A stretch of DNA of 64,000 nt from JASHPR01 sp963833885 (GTDB lineage: Bacteria; Actinomycetota; Actinomycetes; Streptosporangiales; Streptosporangiaceae). The notes below the pieces were generated by a model that was given only the letters and a program-made list of their open reading frames with translations, ran no database searches and was not told the origin of the DNA. Every line of letters begins with the position of its first letter. The first letter of the stretch is position 1. The DNA is taken from positions 1 to 64,000 of the forward strand of contig CAWHZU010000034.1 of assembly GCA_963833885.1 (NCBI GenBank). Direction: 5' to 3'. Of this stretch, positions 16,590 to 24,541 are shown one piece after another. The position numbers were made by a program, and so were the translations under genes.

Positions 16590-17681
16590 GTGAGAACCGG
16601 CCAGGCCCTGCCGCTGCGTGACGACCTCGCGGGTCGGCAGCCGTACGGGGCACCGCAGATTGACGTCCCGGTGCGGCTTAACACCAACGAGAACCCCTAC
16701 CCGCTGTCGGAGGCGCTGGTCCGCGCGATCGCCGACGCGGTGGCCGGGGTGGCGGGCAAGCTGAACAGGTACCCGGACCGGAACTTCGTCGGCCTGCGTG
16801 ACGACCTGGCCGCCTACCTCGGGCACGGGCTCGGGCGGGACCAGCTCTGGGCCGCCAACGGCTCCAACGAGATCATGCAGCAGCTGCTGCTCGCCTTCGG
16901 CGGGCCCGGCCGCGCCGCGCTCGGCTTCGAGCCGTCGTACTCGATGCACCCGGAGATCGCGCAGAACACGGGCACCCGCTGGGTGTCGGCCGCCCGCGAC
17001 GGCGGGGCCGACGGGTTCGGCATCGACCCCGGCCGGGCCGTGGCGACGGTCCGCGAGCTCGGGCCGGACCTGGTCTTCCTAACGTCGCCGAACAACCCGA
17101 CCGGTACCGCGCTGCCGCTGACCGTGATCGAAGCGGTGTACAACGCGGCGCCCGGCATGGTAATCGTCGACGAGGCCTACGCCGAGTTCTCCCGCGACCG
17201 CGGCCGCACAGCGATCGACCTGCTGCCGGGCCGCGACCGCCTGGTCGTCACCAGGACGATGTCCAAGGCGTTCGCGATGGCCGGAACGCGCCTCGGTTAT
17301 CTCGCCGCCTCGCCCGAAGTGATCCGGGCGCTGCTGATCGTGCGGCTTCCGTACCACCTGTCCGCGATTACCCAGGCGGTGGCGCGGGTTGCGCTTCAGC
17401 ACACGGACGAGCTGCTGGCCACCGTCTCCGATCTTCGGCGGGAACGGGACGCCCTGGTGGAATGGCTGCGCGGCCGTGGCCTGGTCGCCGCGGATTCCGA
17501 CGCCAACTTCGTGTTGTTCGGCACCTTCCCCGACCGGCATGCGGTGTGGCAGGGGCTGCTGGACCGCGGCGTGCTGATCCGCGAGGTCGGGCCGCCGGGC
17601 TGGCTGCGGGTGAGCGTGGGCACCCCGGCAGAAATGGCCGCGTTCCGCAACGCGCTCGATGAGGTGCTGACCAATGGGTAA
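16590..17681 (+). CDS. hisC: Histidinol-phosphate aminotransferase
   Basis: 363 residues, fold type I PLP enzyme that transaminates imidazole-acetol phosphate with glutamate. Motifs: RLNTNENPYP, ANGSNEIMQQLL, LTSPNNPTG, VIVDEAYAEF and TMSKAFAMAGTRLGY, which holds the PLP lysine. The C-terminal Arg (WLRVSVGTPAEM) binds the substrate carboxylate. It begins at the leaderless GTG and its end overlaps hisB by 8 nt (ATGGGTAA), so hisC-hisB form a coupled pair. The histidine genes here are split into three transcription blocks. Confidence 0.95.
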   Translation: MRTGQALPLRDDLAGRQPYGAPQIDVPVRLNTNENPYPLSEALVRAIADAVAGVAGKLNRYPDRNFVGLRDDLAAYLGHGLGRDQLWAANGSNEIMQQLLLAFGGPGRAALGFEPSYSMHPEIAQNTGTRWVSAARDGGADGFGIDPGRAVATVRELGPDLVFLTSPNNPTGTALPLTVIEAVYNAAPGMVIVDEAYAEFSRDRGRTAIDLLPGRDRLVVTRTMSKAFAMAGTRLGYLAASPEVIRALLIVRLPYHLSAITQAVARVALQHTDELLATVSDLRRERDALVEWLRGRGLVAADSDANFVLFGTFPDRHAVWQGLLDRGVLIREVGPPGWLRVSVGTPAEMAAFRNALDEVLTNG

Positions 17682-18267
17682 CCGCACGGCGCGGATCGAG
17701 CGCGTCACCAAAGAGACACAGGTGCTGGTCGAGCTGGACCTCGACGGAACGGGCACAACCGAGGTGGAAACGGGAGTGCCGTTCTTCGACCACATGCTCG
17801 CCCAGCTCGGCAAGCACGGCTGCATCGATCTCATCGTCCGCACCGACGGCGACACCGAGATCGACGCGCATCACACCGTGGAGGACACCGCGCTGGCACT
17901 CGGCCAGGCGCTGCGCGAGGCCCTCGGCGACAAGGCGGGCATCACCCGCTTCGGCGACGCCCTGGTACCCCTCGACGAGACCCTGGTCCAAGCCGCCGTC
18001 GACCTCTCCGGCCGCCCGTACGCCGTGCACACCGAGCCGGACCGCATGCCGCCCACGATCGGCAGCTACGACACGACGCTGACCCGCCACTTCTTCGAGT
18101 CGTTCGCGATCACGGCCGGGATCTGCATACACGTCAACGTCCTAACCGGCCGCAACCCCCACCACATCGTCGAGGCGCAATTCAAGGCCTTCGCCCGCGC
18201 CCTCCGCGCCGCCGCCACCCCCGACCCCCGCGCTACCGGCATCCCCAGCACCAAAGGCAGCCTCTAA
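17674..18267 (+). CDS. hisB: Imidazoleglycerol-phosphate dehydratase
   Basis: 197 residues, the monofunctional actinobacterial form without the HisB phosphatase domain. Both metal-binding motifs are present: HHTVEDTA (HHxxED) and HHIVEAQFKAFA. It converts imidazoleglycerol phosphate to imidazole-acetol phosphate, which hisC then uses, and the two genes overlap. A G/E-rich start FFDHMLAQLGKHG is also typical. The gene is followed by a palindromic element before the convergent AbiEi-like gene. Confidence 0.96.
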   Translation: MGNRTARIERVTKETQVLVELDLDGTGTTEVETGVPFFDHMLAQLGKHGCIDLIVRTDGDTEIDAHHTVEDTALALGQALREALGDKAGITRFGDALVPLDETLVQAAVDLSGRPYAVHTEPDRMPPTIGSYDTTLTRHFFESFAITAGICIHVNVLTGRNPHHIVEAQFKAFARALRAAATPDPRATGIPSTKGSL

Positions 18268-18299
18268 CCACGCACCCCAGCACCGAGGCACCCTCTAAC

Positions 18300-18350
18300 C
18301 ATGATCGTGGGATTTTTCCGGCGAAGCAGCCAAAACTCTCCACGATCATG
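18300..18350. repeat. 51-bp palindromic element between hisB and the AbiEi-like gene
   Basis: Outer arms CATGATCGTGG (18300-18310) and CCACGATCATG (18340-18350) are perfect inverted repeats. The interior adds a second dyad: TTTTT near 18313 faces AAAA near 18332, with GGC and GCC flanking a GAAGCA loop. The right arm contains the stop codon of the minus-strand gene. It may act as a bidirectional terminator or be a copy of a dispersed palindrome; the latter needs genome comparison. Confidence 0.6.
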
Positions 18351-19251
18351 AACCGCCCAACGGACACGACGGGCCACAGGGTGCCGCCCGGCCTGTCCAG
18401 CCGCGACGGCCGAGCACGGCAGCGATCTGAGCGGCGGTATGGCACGGGCGTTCAGTGACGTCCGGCCAGCCGTATCGCAACGTGGTGATCCCGCCAGCGG
18501 CCGAGGCATTGTCCCGTGCGATGTCACGCCAGCGCTCGGCCACTGGATGGGCGGCTTTGCCGTCAAGCTCGATGCACGTCCGGTAGCGGTCGACCAGGTT
18601 GTCAAGGTAGATGCGGCCCGAACTCCTGGTCACCTTGGCCTGGCGCCTGGCACGCGGCAGCTGGTGCGGCCGCTCGACGTCGCGAACATAGTGGATTTCA
18701 AGCACGGAGTGAGCGCCGTCGCCGATGTCGTCGAGGGCGCTGAGCAGGATGCCACGCCAGCGGGCCTTGGGCCGCTTCGCCAAGGCGGTGAGCAGAAGCT
18801 CCGGGGTGGTGAGCCGGGAGCCGCACGCCTGGCAGAGCCAGCCGAAGGCACCGTCAATGGTCTTCACGGTCTGGGCCAGGTCCAGGACCGTCTCCTCGAT
18901 CCTGGTGCGGGGCGGTGTTCGGGAAGGATGCCGCGCATCAGCTAGCCGCACCGATCGGTGCAGGCGTACTCCCGAGATCGAGCTAACGCGCTTGCTGAGG
19001 GGAACCGTCACGTGGATGACTGGGCTTCGCGCGCTCGTCAGCCCGTCCAGTTCGGCCGCAGTCTGATGGCTGAGAACCGCCTCCGGCCCGGCCCGCAGCA
19101 CGGCGGCCCAGCACACGGCCTCCCATCTCGGCTTCCCGGTGAAGGTCGCGTAGACCCCCCGCTGCAGGGGCATCCAGCGGCCACTGTCCAGCTGCGATCT
19201 GATCGTGGTCCAGTCCAGCTCGACCTCCTGGGCTTGCCAGCGGGCTAGCAC
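18346..19251 (-). CDS. AbiEi-antitoxin-like / DUF559-type protein, probably 5'-frameshifted
   Basis: From the internal GTG at 19251 the frame gives 301 residues. The N-terminal part (RSQLDSGRWMPLQRGVYATFTG) resembles the winged-helix region of AbiEi-family antitoxins, and the C-terminal part (YLDNLVDRYRTCIELDGKAAHP) resembles a DUF559/Vsr-like nuclease fold with a likely acidic residue in IELDG. Such proteins are common singletons in actinobacteria. The natural start is probably ATG 19304: that frame reads MTANLPESCRQLIDLQ and then hits TAG, while the main frame continues GGVLARWQAQ. One missing G at about 19257 in CAGGCGGC would explain this, so the gene is either broken or misread. No cognate toxin adjoins it. 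Confidence 0.6.
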   Translation of the reverse strand: MLARWQAQEVELDWTTIRSQLDSGRWMPLQRGVYATFTGKPRWEAVCWAAVLRAGPEAVLSHQTAAELDGLTSARSPVIHVTVPLSKRVSSISGVRLHRSVRLADARHPSRTPPRTRIEETVLDLAQTVKTIDGAFGWLCQACGSRLTTPELLLTALAKRPKARWRGILLSALDDIGDGAHSVLEIHYVRDVERPHQLPRARRQAKVTRSSGRIYLDNLVDRYRTCIELDGKAAHPVAERWRDIARDNASAAGGITTLRYGWPDVTERPCHTAAQIAAVLGRRGWTGRAAPCGPSCPLGGS

Positions 19252-19400
19252 GCCGCCTGCAGGTCGATCAGCTGGCGGCAGCTCTCCGGCAGGTTCGCGG
19301 TCATAACGCCAAGGCTCGCCCGCGTCACCCGACCGGCGCGTGGCGATTTTGGCGGCCTGTGGATAAGCGGCCGGAGGCTGCTGCCGGTGTGGATAACGCG

Positions 19401-20144
19401 CTAGGCCTGCTCGCGGGCGATCGCGGTGAACGCATCGAGCGCCTCGAGATCGGAGTAGTGGTTCAGCACGTACTCGGCCGCCCACTGCTGCGCGCCCGGG
19501 TGATGGCTGGCGCCGATGACCTCGGCGGCCGCCTGCACGTCGTACAGGGTGCGCCGCAGCGTCACGTCCGGTCCGAGCAGCGCCCAGCCCGCGCCTGGGT
19601 GGCCGTAGGGCATGCCGACGCTGCTTGGGTTCACGACCCGGCGCCGGCCGGTCAGCCGGTCGAACGGCATGTGGGTGTGCCCGCAGACCACGACGCCCGC
19701 TTCGACGCCGTCCAGCGCCGCTGCCCAGCGTTCCGGCGGGCTGTCGACGAGCAGCATCTCGTCGTCGCGGCGCGGGGAGGCGTGGCAGAACAGGGTGGGC
19801 CCGAGGCCGTCGATGTCCAGGGTGACGGTGAGCGGCAGCCCGTCCAGCCGGTCCCGGTGCGCCCGGCCGATCAGGCCCGCGCTCGCCGCGGCATCGGCAC
19901 CGTTCGGCCCGGGAACGTCGACGCCGTCGAAAGCGGTGATCATCTCCCGCTCACAGTTGCCGTGCACCCAGACCGCCCGGTCGCCAAGCTCCGCCAGCCG
20001 GTCGAGCGTCTCGGCCGGCATCGGCCCGAGCGCGATGTCGCCGAGCAGCACCACGGCGTCGGCGGCCACCACGTCCGGTTCGCCGAGCACGGCCTCCAGG
20101 GCCGGCAGGTTCGCATGAATGTCGGCCAGCACGGCAGCCCTCAT
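19401..20144 (-). CDS. Metallophosphoesterase, calcineurin-like
   Basis: 247 residues: MRAAVLADIHANLPALEAV (DIHxN, motif I), LLGDIALGP (GD, motif II), WVHGNCERE (GN, motif III), FCHASPRRD and VVCGHTHMPFDR (motif V). The whole layout matches the YfcE/MJ0936-like group of phosphodiesterases acting in the cytoplasm; the substrate is unknown. ATG 20144 gives a family-like N-terminus; GTG 20150 is 6 nt upstream and a CATAAT box lies just before it. The gene is transcribed away from the oxidoreductase gene, from which it is divided by about 110 nt. Confidence 0.87.
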   Translation of the reverse strand: MRAAVLADIHANLPALEAVLGEPDVVAADAVVLLGDIALGPMPAETLDRLAELGDRAVWVHGNCEREMITAFDGVDVPGPNGADAAASAGLIGRAHRDRLDGLPLTVTLDIDGLGPTLFCHASPRRDDEMLLVDSPPERWAAALDGVEAGVVVCGHTHMPFDRLTGRRRVVNPSSVGMPYGHPGAGWALLGPDVTLRRTLYDVQAAAEVIGASHHPGAQQWAAEYVLNHYSDLEALDAFTAIAREQA

Positions 20145-20257
20145 GCGCACCGATTATGCCCGCCAGCTGCGGCTCCGGCCGTCCGCCGATGCCCTCGATC
20201 CGCGGAATCTGCTATTAGCGAAGGAATATCGGGTCGGCGCTGCGGTTGGCGGCAGGT

Positions 20258-21187
20258 GTGAAAGCCATCGGTGTTACCGAGTTCGGCGGTCCCGGCGCCC
20301 TGCACGTCGTGGAACTCCCAGATCCCGAGGCGGGGCCAGGGCAGGTCCGCATCCGCGTGCGCGCGGCCGCTGTCAACCCGACCGACACCGGTCTGCGCAG
20401 CGGCGCCAGAGCGGTTGACGTCCCGCCGCCCTACGTCCCCGGCATGGATGTCGCGGGCGTGGTGGAGCAGATCGGCCCGGACACGTTCACGGACCTGCAG
20501 GTAGGCGACCGAGTTATGGCGATCGTGGTGCCCCACGGTCAGACCGGCGGTTATGCAGAGCGCGTCGTGGTCCCGGCCGAGTCCGTCGCGCGGGTGCCCG
20601 CGGGCGCCACGGACGCCGAAGCAGCGACGCTGCCGATGAACGGGCTGACCACGGTCCAGGCGCTCGACCTGCTCGCCCTCGAGCCGGGCCAGATCCTTGC
20701 GGTGTCCGGCGCCGCGGGCGCGGTCGGCGGTTACGCGGTGCAGCTTGGTAAGACGGCCGGCCTGCGGGTGGTCGCCGACGCCGCACCGGCGGACGAGCAG
20801 CTGGTCAAGGAACTGGGGGCCGACGTCGTGGTCGGGCGGGGCCCGGACTTCGCGCAGCGGGTCCGCGAGGCGGTTCCGCAGGGAGCCCATGGGCTCGTCG
20901 ACGCAGCCCTGCTGAACGAGCTGGTCGTCCCGGCGGTGCGCGACGGCGGCCGGATCGTCACTGTACGCGGCTTCAAGGGGCAGGAGGAACGCGGCATCAC
21001 GTTCCACCCGGTCACCGTCCGCAGCTACGCCCGCGAGCACGGGAAGCTCGCCGGCCTGCGTCAGCTGGCCGAGACCGGCCAGCTGACGCTGCGGGTGGCA
21101 CGCGTTCTCCCAGCAGAGCACGCGGCGGAGGCGCACCGGATCCTGGAGGCCGGCGGCACCAGGGGCCGGCTGGTGCTGGAATTCTGA
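20258..21187 (+). CDS. Zinc-independent NADP-dependent quinone oxidoreductase (MDR family)
   Basis: 309 residues of medium-chain dehydrogenase/reductase type. The start AIGVTEFGGPGALHVVELPDPEAGPGQV and the segment AVNPTDTGLRSG are those of the quinone-oxidoreductase group; the nucleotide-binding region reads AVSGAAGAVGGYAVQLGK. The structural zinc cysteines of alcohol dehydrogenases are missing, as expected in this group. It probably reduces quinones or enones with NADPH. GTG 20258 is chosen since family members begin with (M)KAIGV. Peptide deformylase starts 5 nt after its stop, so the two may be co-transcribed. Confidence 0.87.
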   Translation: MKAIGVTEFGGPGALHVVELPDPEAGPGQVRIRVRAAAVNPTDTGLRSGARAVDVPPPYVPGMDVAGVVEQIGPDTFTDLQVGDRVMAIVVPHGQTGGYAERVVVPAESVARVPAGATDAEAATLPMNGLTTVQALDLLALEPGQILAVSGAAGAVGGYAVQLGKTAGLRVVADAAPADEQLVKELGADVVVGRGPDFAQRVREAVPQGAHGLVDAALLNELVVPAVRDGGRIVTVRGFKGQEERGITFHPVTVRSYAREHGKLAGLRQLAETGQLTLRVARVLPAEHAAEAHRILEAGGTRGRLVLEF

Positions 21188-21192
21188 TCCCC

Positions 21193-21804
21193 ATGACCGA
21201 TGAGGATGTGCTGCCGATCGTGCAGTGCGGTGACCCGGTGCTGCGGCGCCCCGCCGAGCCCGTCGACCCGGCCGACCTGCACACCGCCGAGCTGCGGCGG
21301 CTGATCGCGCAGATGCGGGCGACCATGGAGGCCGCGCCGGGCGTCGGTCTTGCCGCACCCCAGGTCGGGGTGCCGCTGCAGCTAGCGGTTCTGCAGGACG
21401 GCCCGGAGCGCTGGGGCAAGGTGAACGAGGATGAGCTGGCGGCACGGGAGCGGTACGAGCTGCCGTTCACCGTCCTGGTCAATCCGACAGTCACGCCGGT
21501 CGACGGTAACGGTCTGGCGGGCTTCTACGAGGGGTGCCTGAGCGTTCCCGGGCTCGCCGCGCTGGTGGCAAGGCACCGCGCCGTGCGGGTCGAGGCGCTC
21601 GACGAGCATGGCGAACCCGTCGACCGCGTGTTTTCCGGGTGGTCGGCCCGGATCGTCCAGCACGAGGCCGACCACCTCGGCGGCCGCCTGTACCTGGACC
21701 GGGCCGAGCCCAGATCGCTCTCGACGGCCGACAACTACATCAAGTTCTGGGCCGGGCACCCGCCGGCGGACGCGGCGGACGCTCTCGGATTCACGCTGCG
21801 TTAA
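21193..21804 (+). CDS. def: Peptide deformylase
   Basis: 203 residues. It removes the N-formyl group from nascent proteins with a bound metal (Fe/Zn). All three PDF motifs are present: GVGLAAPQVG (motif 1), EGCLSVPG (motif 2, metal Cys) and QHEADHLGG (motif 3, HExxH with both metal histidines). The length is like other actinobacterial deformylases. It sits 5 nt after the oxidoreductase stop and ahead of the hisH promoter. Many actinomycetes carry more than one def copy, so this may not be the only one. Confidence 0.94.
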   Translation: MTDEDVLPIVQCGDPVLRRPAEPVDPADLHTAELRRLIAQMRATMEAAPGVGLAAPQVGVPLQLAVLQDGPERWGKVNEDELAARERYELPFTVLVNPTVTPVDGNGLAGFYEGCLSVPGLAALVARHRAVRVEALDEHGEPVDRVFSGWSARIVQHEADHLGGRLYLDRAEPRSLSTADNYIKFWAGHPPADAADALGFTLR

Positions 21805-21895
21805 CGCGCCCGGTTAGCCTTGGCCAGCGCTAACCCGCCGGTGGCTCAGCGATCATCCTGGCCCTGCCGACCCGACCACGACGATCAATCCCGAA

Positions 21896-21901
21896 TAGCC
21901 T
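21896..21901 (+). promoter_or_regulatory. -10 box TAGCCT of hisH (leaderless geometry)
   Basis: TAGCCT ends 6 nt before the ATG of hisH, with no ribosome binding site between. It should drive the hisH-hisA-hisF block as a leaderless mRNA. Confidence 0.55.
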
Positions 21902-21907
21902 GGGCCG

Positions 21908-22543
21908 ATGGGGAACAAGGTCGTGGTGCTCGACTACGGCTTCGGCAACATCCGCTCGGCGCAGCGGGCGCTGCAGCGGGCCGGGGCCGACGCCGAGGTG
22001 ACCGCCGACTTCGACGCGGCGATGAACGCCGGCGGGCTCGTGGTGCCTGGCGTCGGCGCGTTCGCCGCGTGCATGGCCGGGCTGCGCAAGGTTCGCGGCA
22101 ACATGATCATCGGCAGGCGCCTGGCGGGCGGGCGGCCCGTCCTCGGCATCTGTGTCGGCATGCAGGTGCTGTTCGAAGAGGGAGTCGAGCACGGTGAGCG
22201 GACCGAGGGCTGCGGCGAGTGGCCGGGTGAGGTGCGCCGGCTGAAGGCCCCGGTGCTCCCGCACATGGGCTGGAACACCGTCGACCCGCCGGCGGGGTCG
22301 CGGCTGTTCGCCGGGATCGGCGACGGCACGAGGTTCTACTTCGTGCACTCCTACGCGGCCACGGAGCTGCCGCTGCCGGAGAGTCCGCTGATGAAGGCGC
22401 CGCTGATCACCTGGGCCACGCACGGGGAGCCGTTCATCGCCGCAGTGGAGAACGGCCCGCTGAGCGCGACGCAGTTCCATCCGGAGAAGTCCGGGGACGC
22501 CGGCGCGACGCTACTGGCCAACTGGCTAGAGTCGGTTCGGTGA
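21908..22543 (+). CDS. hisH: Imidazole glycerol phosphate synthase, glutaminase subunit
   Basis: 211 residues of class I glutamine amidotransferase. It supplies ammonia to HisF. Nucleophile Cys in LGICVGMQVLFE, and the His-Glu pair in FHPEKSGD. The N-terminus VVLDYGFGNIRSAQRAL is the normal family start. It begins the block hisH-hisA-hisF(-hisI); its stop overlaps hisA by 4 nt (GTGA). The glutaminase and cyclase subunits are separated only by hisA. Confidence 0.95.
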   Translation: MGNKVVVLDYGFGNIRSAQRALQRAGADAEVTADFDAAMNAGGLVVPGVGAFAACMAGLRKVRGNMIIGRRLAGGRPVLGICVGMQVLFEEGVEHGERTEGCGEWPGEVRRLKAPVLPHMGWNTVDPPAGSRLFAGIGDGTRFYFVHSYAATELPLPESPLMKAPLITWATHGEPFIAAVENGPLSATQFHPEKSGDAGATLLANWLESVR

Positions 22544-23280
22544 CCGAGCTCACTCTGCTGCCCGCCGTGGACGTGGCCGGCGGGCAGGCCGTCCGGCTGG
22601 TGCAGGGCGCCGCCGGGACCGAGACCAGCTACGGCGACCCGCTCGCCGCCGCCCGGGACTGGCAGCAAGCCGGGGCCGAGTGGATCCACCTGGTCGACCT
22701 CGACGCGGCCTTCCGGAGAGGCTCCAACTCAAAGCTGCTGGCGTCGATCGTCGAGCAGGTCGACGTCGCGTTCGAGGTCTCTGGCGGCATCCGCGACGAC
22801 GCCTCGCTGGCCGCCGCGCTGGCCACCGGGTGCGCGCGAGTGGTCATCGGCACCGCCGCGCTCGAGGATCCAGACTGGGTTCGCAGCGCGATCGAGGCGC
22901 ACGGCGAGCGGATCGCGGTCGGCCTCGACGTCCGGGGCACCCGGCTTGCCGCCCGCGGCTGGACGACCGACGGCGGCGAGCTTGACGACGCGCTGGACCG
23001 GCTCGAGGCCAACGGCTGCCGCCGCTACGTGGTCACCGACATCACCAAGGACGGCATGCTGCGCGGACCGAACCTGGACCTGCTGCGCGGCGTCTGCGCG
23101 CGCACGGACCGCCCGGTGATCGCCAGCGGCGGGGTGTCCAGCGTGGCCGACCTGCAGGCCATCGCAGGCCTCCGGCCGCTCGGGGTGGAGGGCGCCATCA
23201 TCGGCAAGGCCCTGTACGCCGGAGCGTTCACCCTGCAAGAGGCCCTGAACGTGACGCGCGCCGCCACGAGGGCCAGCTGA
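22540..23280 (+). CDS. priA: HisA/PriA phosphoribosyl isomerase
   Basis: 246 residues of TIM-barrel fold. In actinobacteria the HisA enzyme is usually PriA, which catalyses both the HisA (ProFAR isomerase) and TrpF (phosphoribosyl anthranilate isomerase) reactions. LLPAVDVAGGQAVRLVQG, WIHLVDLDAAF (catalytic D region), DITKDGMLRGPN (second catalytic D) and VIASGGVSSVADL are present. Bifunctionality is inferred from the lineage. Start GTG overlaps the hisH stop. A TAGAGT box lies 7 nt upstream inside hisH and could act as an additional promoter. The stop and hisF start share a base (TGATG). Confidence 0.93.
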   Translation: MTELTLLPAVDVAGGQAVRLVQGAAGTETSYGDPLAAARDWQQAGAEWIHLVDLDAAFRRGSNSKLLASIVEQVDVAFEVSGGIRDDASLAAALATGCARVVIGTAALEDPDWVRSAIEAHGERIAVGLDVRGTRLAARGWTTDGGELDDALDRLEANGCRRYVVTDITKDGMLRGPNLDLLRGVCARTDRPVIASGGVSSVADLQAIAGLRPLGVEGAIIGKALYAGAFTLQEALNVTRAATRAS

Positions 23281-24092
23281 TGCCGGTCGCCGTACGGGTC
23301 ATCCCCTGCCTGGACGTGGACGGCGGCCGGGTGGTCAAGGGAGTCAACTTCCGCGACCTGCGCGACGCCGGTGACCCGGTGCAGCTGGCCGCGGCCTACG
23401 ACGCCGAGGGCGCCGACGAGCTCGTGTTCCTGGACATCACCGCGTCGGCCGAGCACCGGGACACGATGGTCGACGTGGTGGCGCGCACCGCCGACCAGGT
23501 GTTCATCCCGCTGACCGTCGGCGGTGGCGTGCGCAGCGTGGACGACGTTGACGCGCTGCTGCGTGCCGGGGCCGACAAGGTGTCGCTGAACACCGCGGCG
23601 GTCGCCAGGCCGGAACTGCTCACCGAGGTGGCCGGCCGGTTCGGTGCTCAGTGCGTAGTGGTGTCGGTGGACGCCCGCCGCGCGTTGCTCCCTGGGGGGA
23701 GTGCGGGGGGCAGGGGTGAAGGTTTCGAGGGGAGTGCGGGCGGCAGGGCCGGATTCGAGGTGACCACGCACGGCGGGAGGCGCGGCACCGGCCTCGACGC
23801 GGTCGACTGGGCGCGCCGGGCAGCCGAACTCGGCGCCGGCGAGATCCTGCTGAACTCCATGGATGCCGACGGCACCCAGGGTGGGTTCGACCTGGAGCTG
23901 ATCGAGGCGGTGCGGGAAGCCGTGGACGTCCCGGTGATCGCGAGCGGCGGGGCCGGCCGGGTCGGGGATTTCGCCCCGGCGGTCGTCGCGGGCGCCGACG
24001 CGGTGCTCGCGGCCAGCGTGTTCCACTTCGGCGAGATCAGGATTGGCGAGGTGAAGGAGTCGCTGCGCACCGCTGGCCACGCCGTCCGCTGA
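23280..24092 (+). CDS. hisF: Imidazole glycerol phosphate synthase, cyclase subunit (with insertion)
   Basis: 270 residues, about 15-20 longer than usual. It closes the imidazole ring, using ammonia from HisH, and releases AICAR. Catalytic D in CLDVDGG and D in NSMDADGT are present, as are the phosphate-binding GGGVRS and ASGGAG. The unusual part is a glycine-rich insertion (about residues 141-160: PGGSAGGRGEGFEGSAGGR) placed between the VSVDARR strand and the EVTTHGGRRGTGLD loop, encoded by a 30-33-bp tandem duplication. It overlaps priA by 1 nt. HisF remains in frame and all active-site motifs are intact, so it is likely functional. Confidence 0.94.
   Translation: MPVAVRVIPCLDVDGGRVVKGVNFRDLRDAGDPVQLAAAYDAEGADELVFLDITASAEHRDTMVDVVARTADQVFIPLTVGGGVRSVDDVDALLRAGADKVSLNTAAVARPELLTEVAGRFGAQCVVVSVDARRALLPGGSAGGRGEGFEGSAGGRAGFEVTTHGGRRGTGLDAVDWARRAAELGAGEILLNSMDADGTQGGFDLELIEAVREAVDVPVIASGGAGRVGDFAPAVVAGADAVLAASVFHFGEIRIGEVKESLRTAGHAVR
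23697..23759 (+). repeat. Tandem duplication inside hisF
   Basis: Copy 1 (23697-23729, 33 bp) and copy 2 (23730-23759, 30 bp) both start GGGAGTGCGGG and end TTCGAG, with 3 nt difference in length, so the frame is kept. They encode GSAGGRGEGFE and GSAGGRAGFE. Confidence 0.7.
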
Positions 24093-24133
24093 CCAGCGGT
24101 CAGCTGGCTTCGGCGGCATGTCAGGCTAGGCAC

Positions 24134-24541
24134 ATGAGCACGAGCGACAAGGCCACCAGGATCGGGGTTGGCGAGTCCGGGCTCGACCCGGAGATCGTCG
24201 CGCGGCTGAAGCGCAGTCCCGACGGGCTGATAGCGGCCATCGCCCAGCAGCACGACACCGGCGAGGTGCTGATGCTGGGCTGGATGGACGACGAGGCGCT
24301 GCATCGCACGCTGACCACGGGCCGGTGCACCTACTGGTCGCGCAGCCGGCAGGAGTACTGGGTCAAGGGTGAGACCTCGGGCCATGCCCAGTGGGTGAAG
24401 TCGGTTGCGCTCGACTGCGACGGCGACGTGGTGCTGGTCAAGGTGGACCAGACCGGGGCCGCCTGCCACACCGGCGACCGGACCTGTTTCGACGCCGACG
24501 TGCTCGCGGTGTCCGTCGCCGACCGGGCCGAAGCGGGCTAA
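24134..24541 (+). CDS. hisI: Phosphoribosyl-AMP cyclohydrolase
   Basis: 135 residues. It opens the adenine ring of phosphoribosyl-AMP, in the step before HisA. The metal and active-site segments are present: VLMLGWMDDEAL, YWSRSRQEYWVKGETSGH and CHTGDRTCFDAD (zinc cysteines). The HisE pyrophosphohydrolase domain is absent, as is normal in actinobacteria where hisE is separate. It starts 41 nt after hisF. Its stop overlaps the convergent TetR gene by 4 nt. No hisG or hisE is in the window. Confidence 0.95.
   Translation: MSTSDKATRIGVGESGLDPEIVARLKRSPDGLIAAIAQQHDTGEVLMLGWMDDEALHRTLTTGRCTYWSRSRQEYWVKGETSGHAQWVKSVALDCDGDVVLVKVDQTGAACHTGDRTCFDADVLAVSVADRAEAG

Noticed and set aside
24121..24133. 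TAGGCA as leaderless promoter of hisI
   Set aside because: Only 1 nt separates it from the ATG, so it does not fit the spacing found elsewhere.
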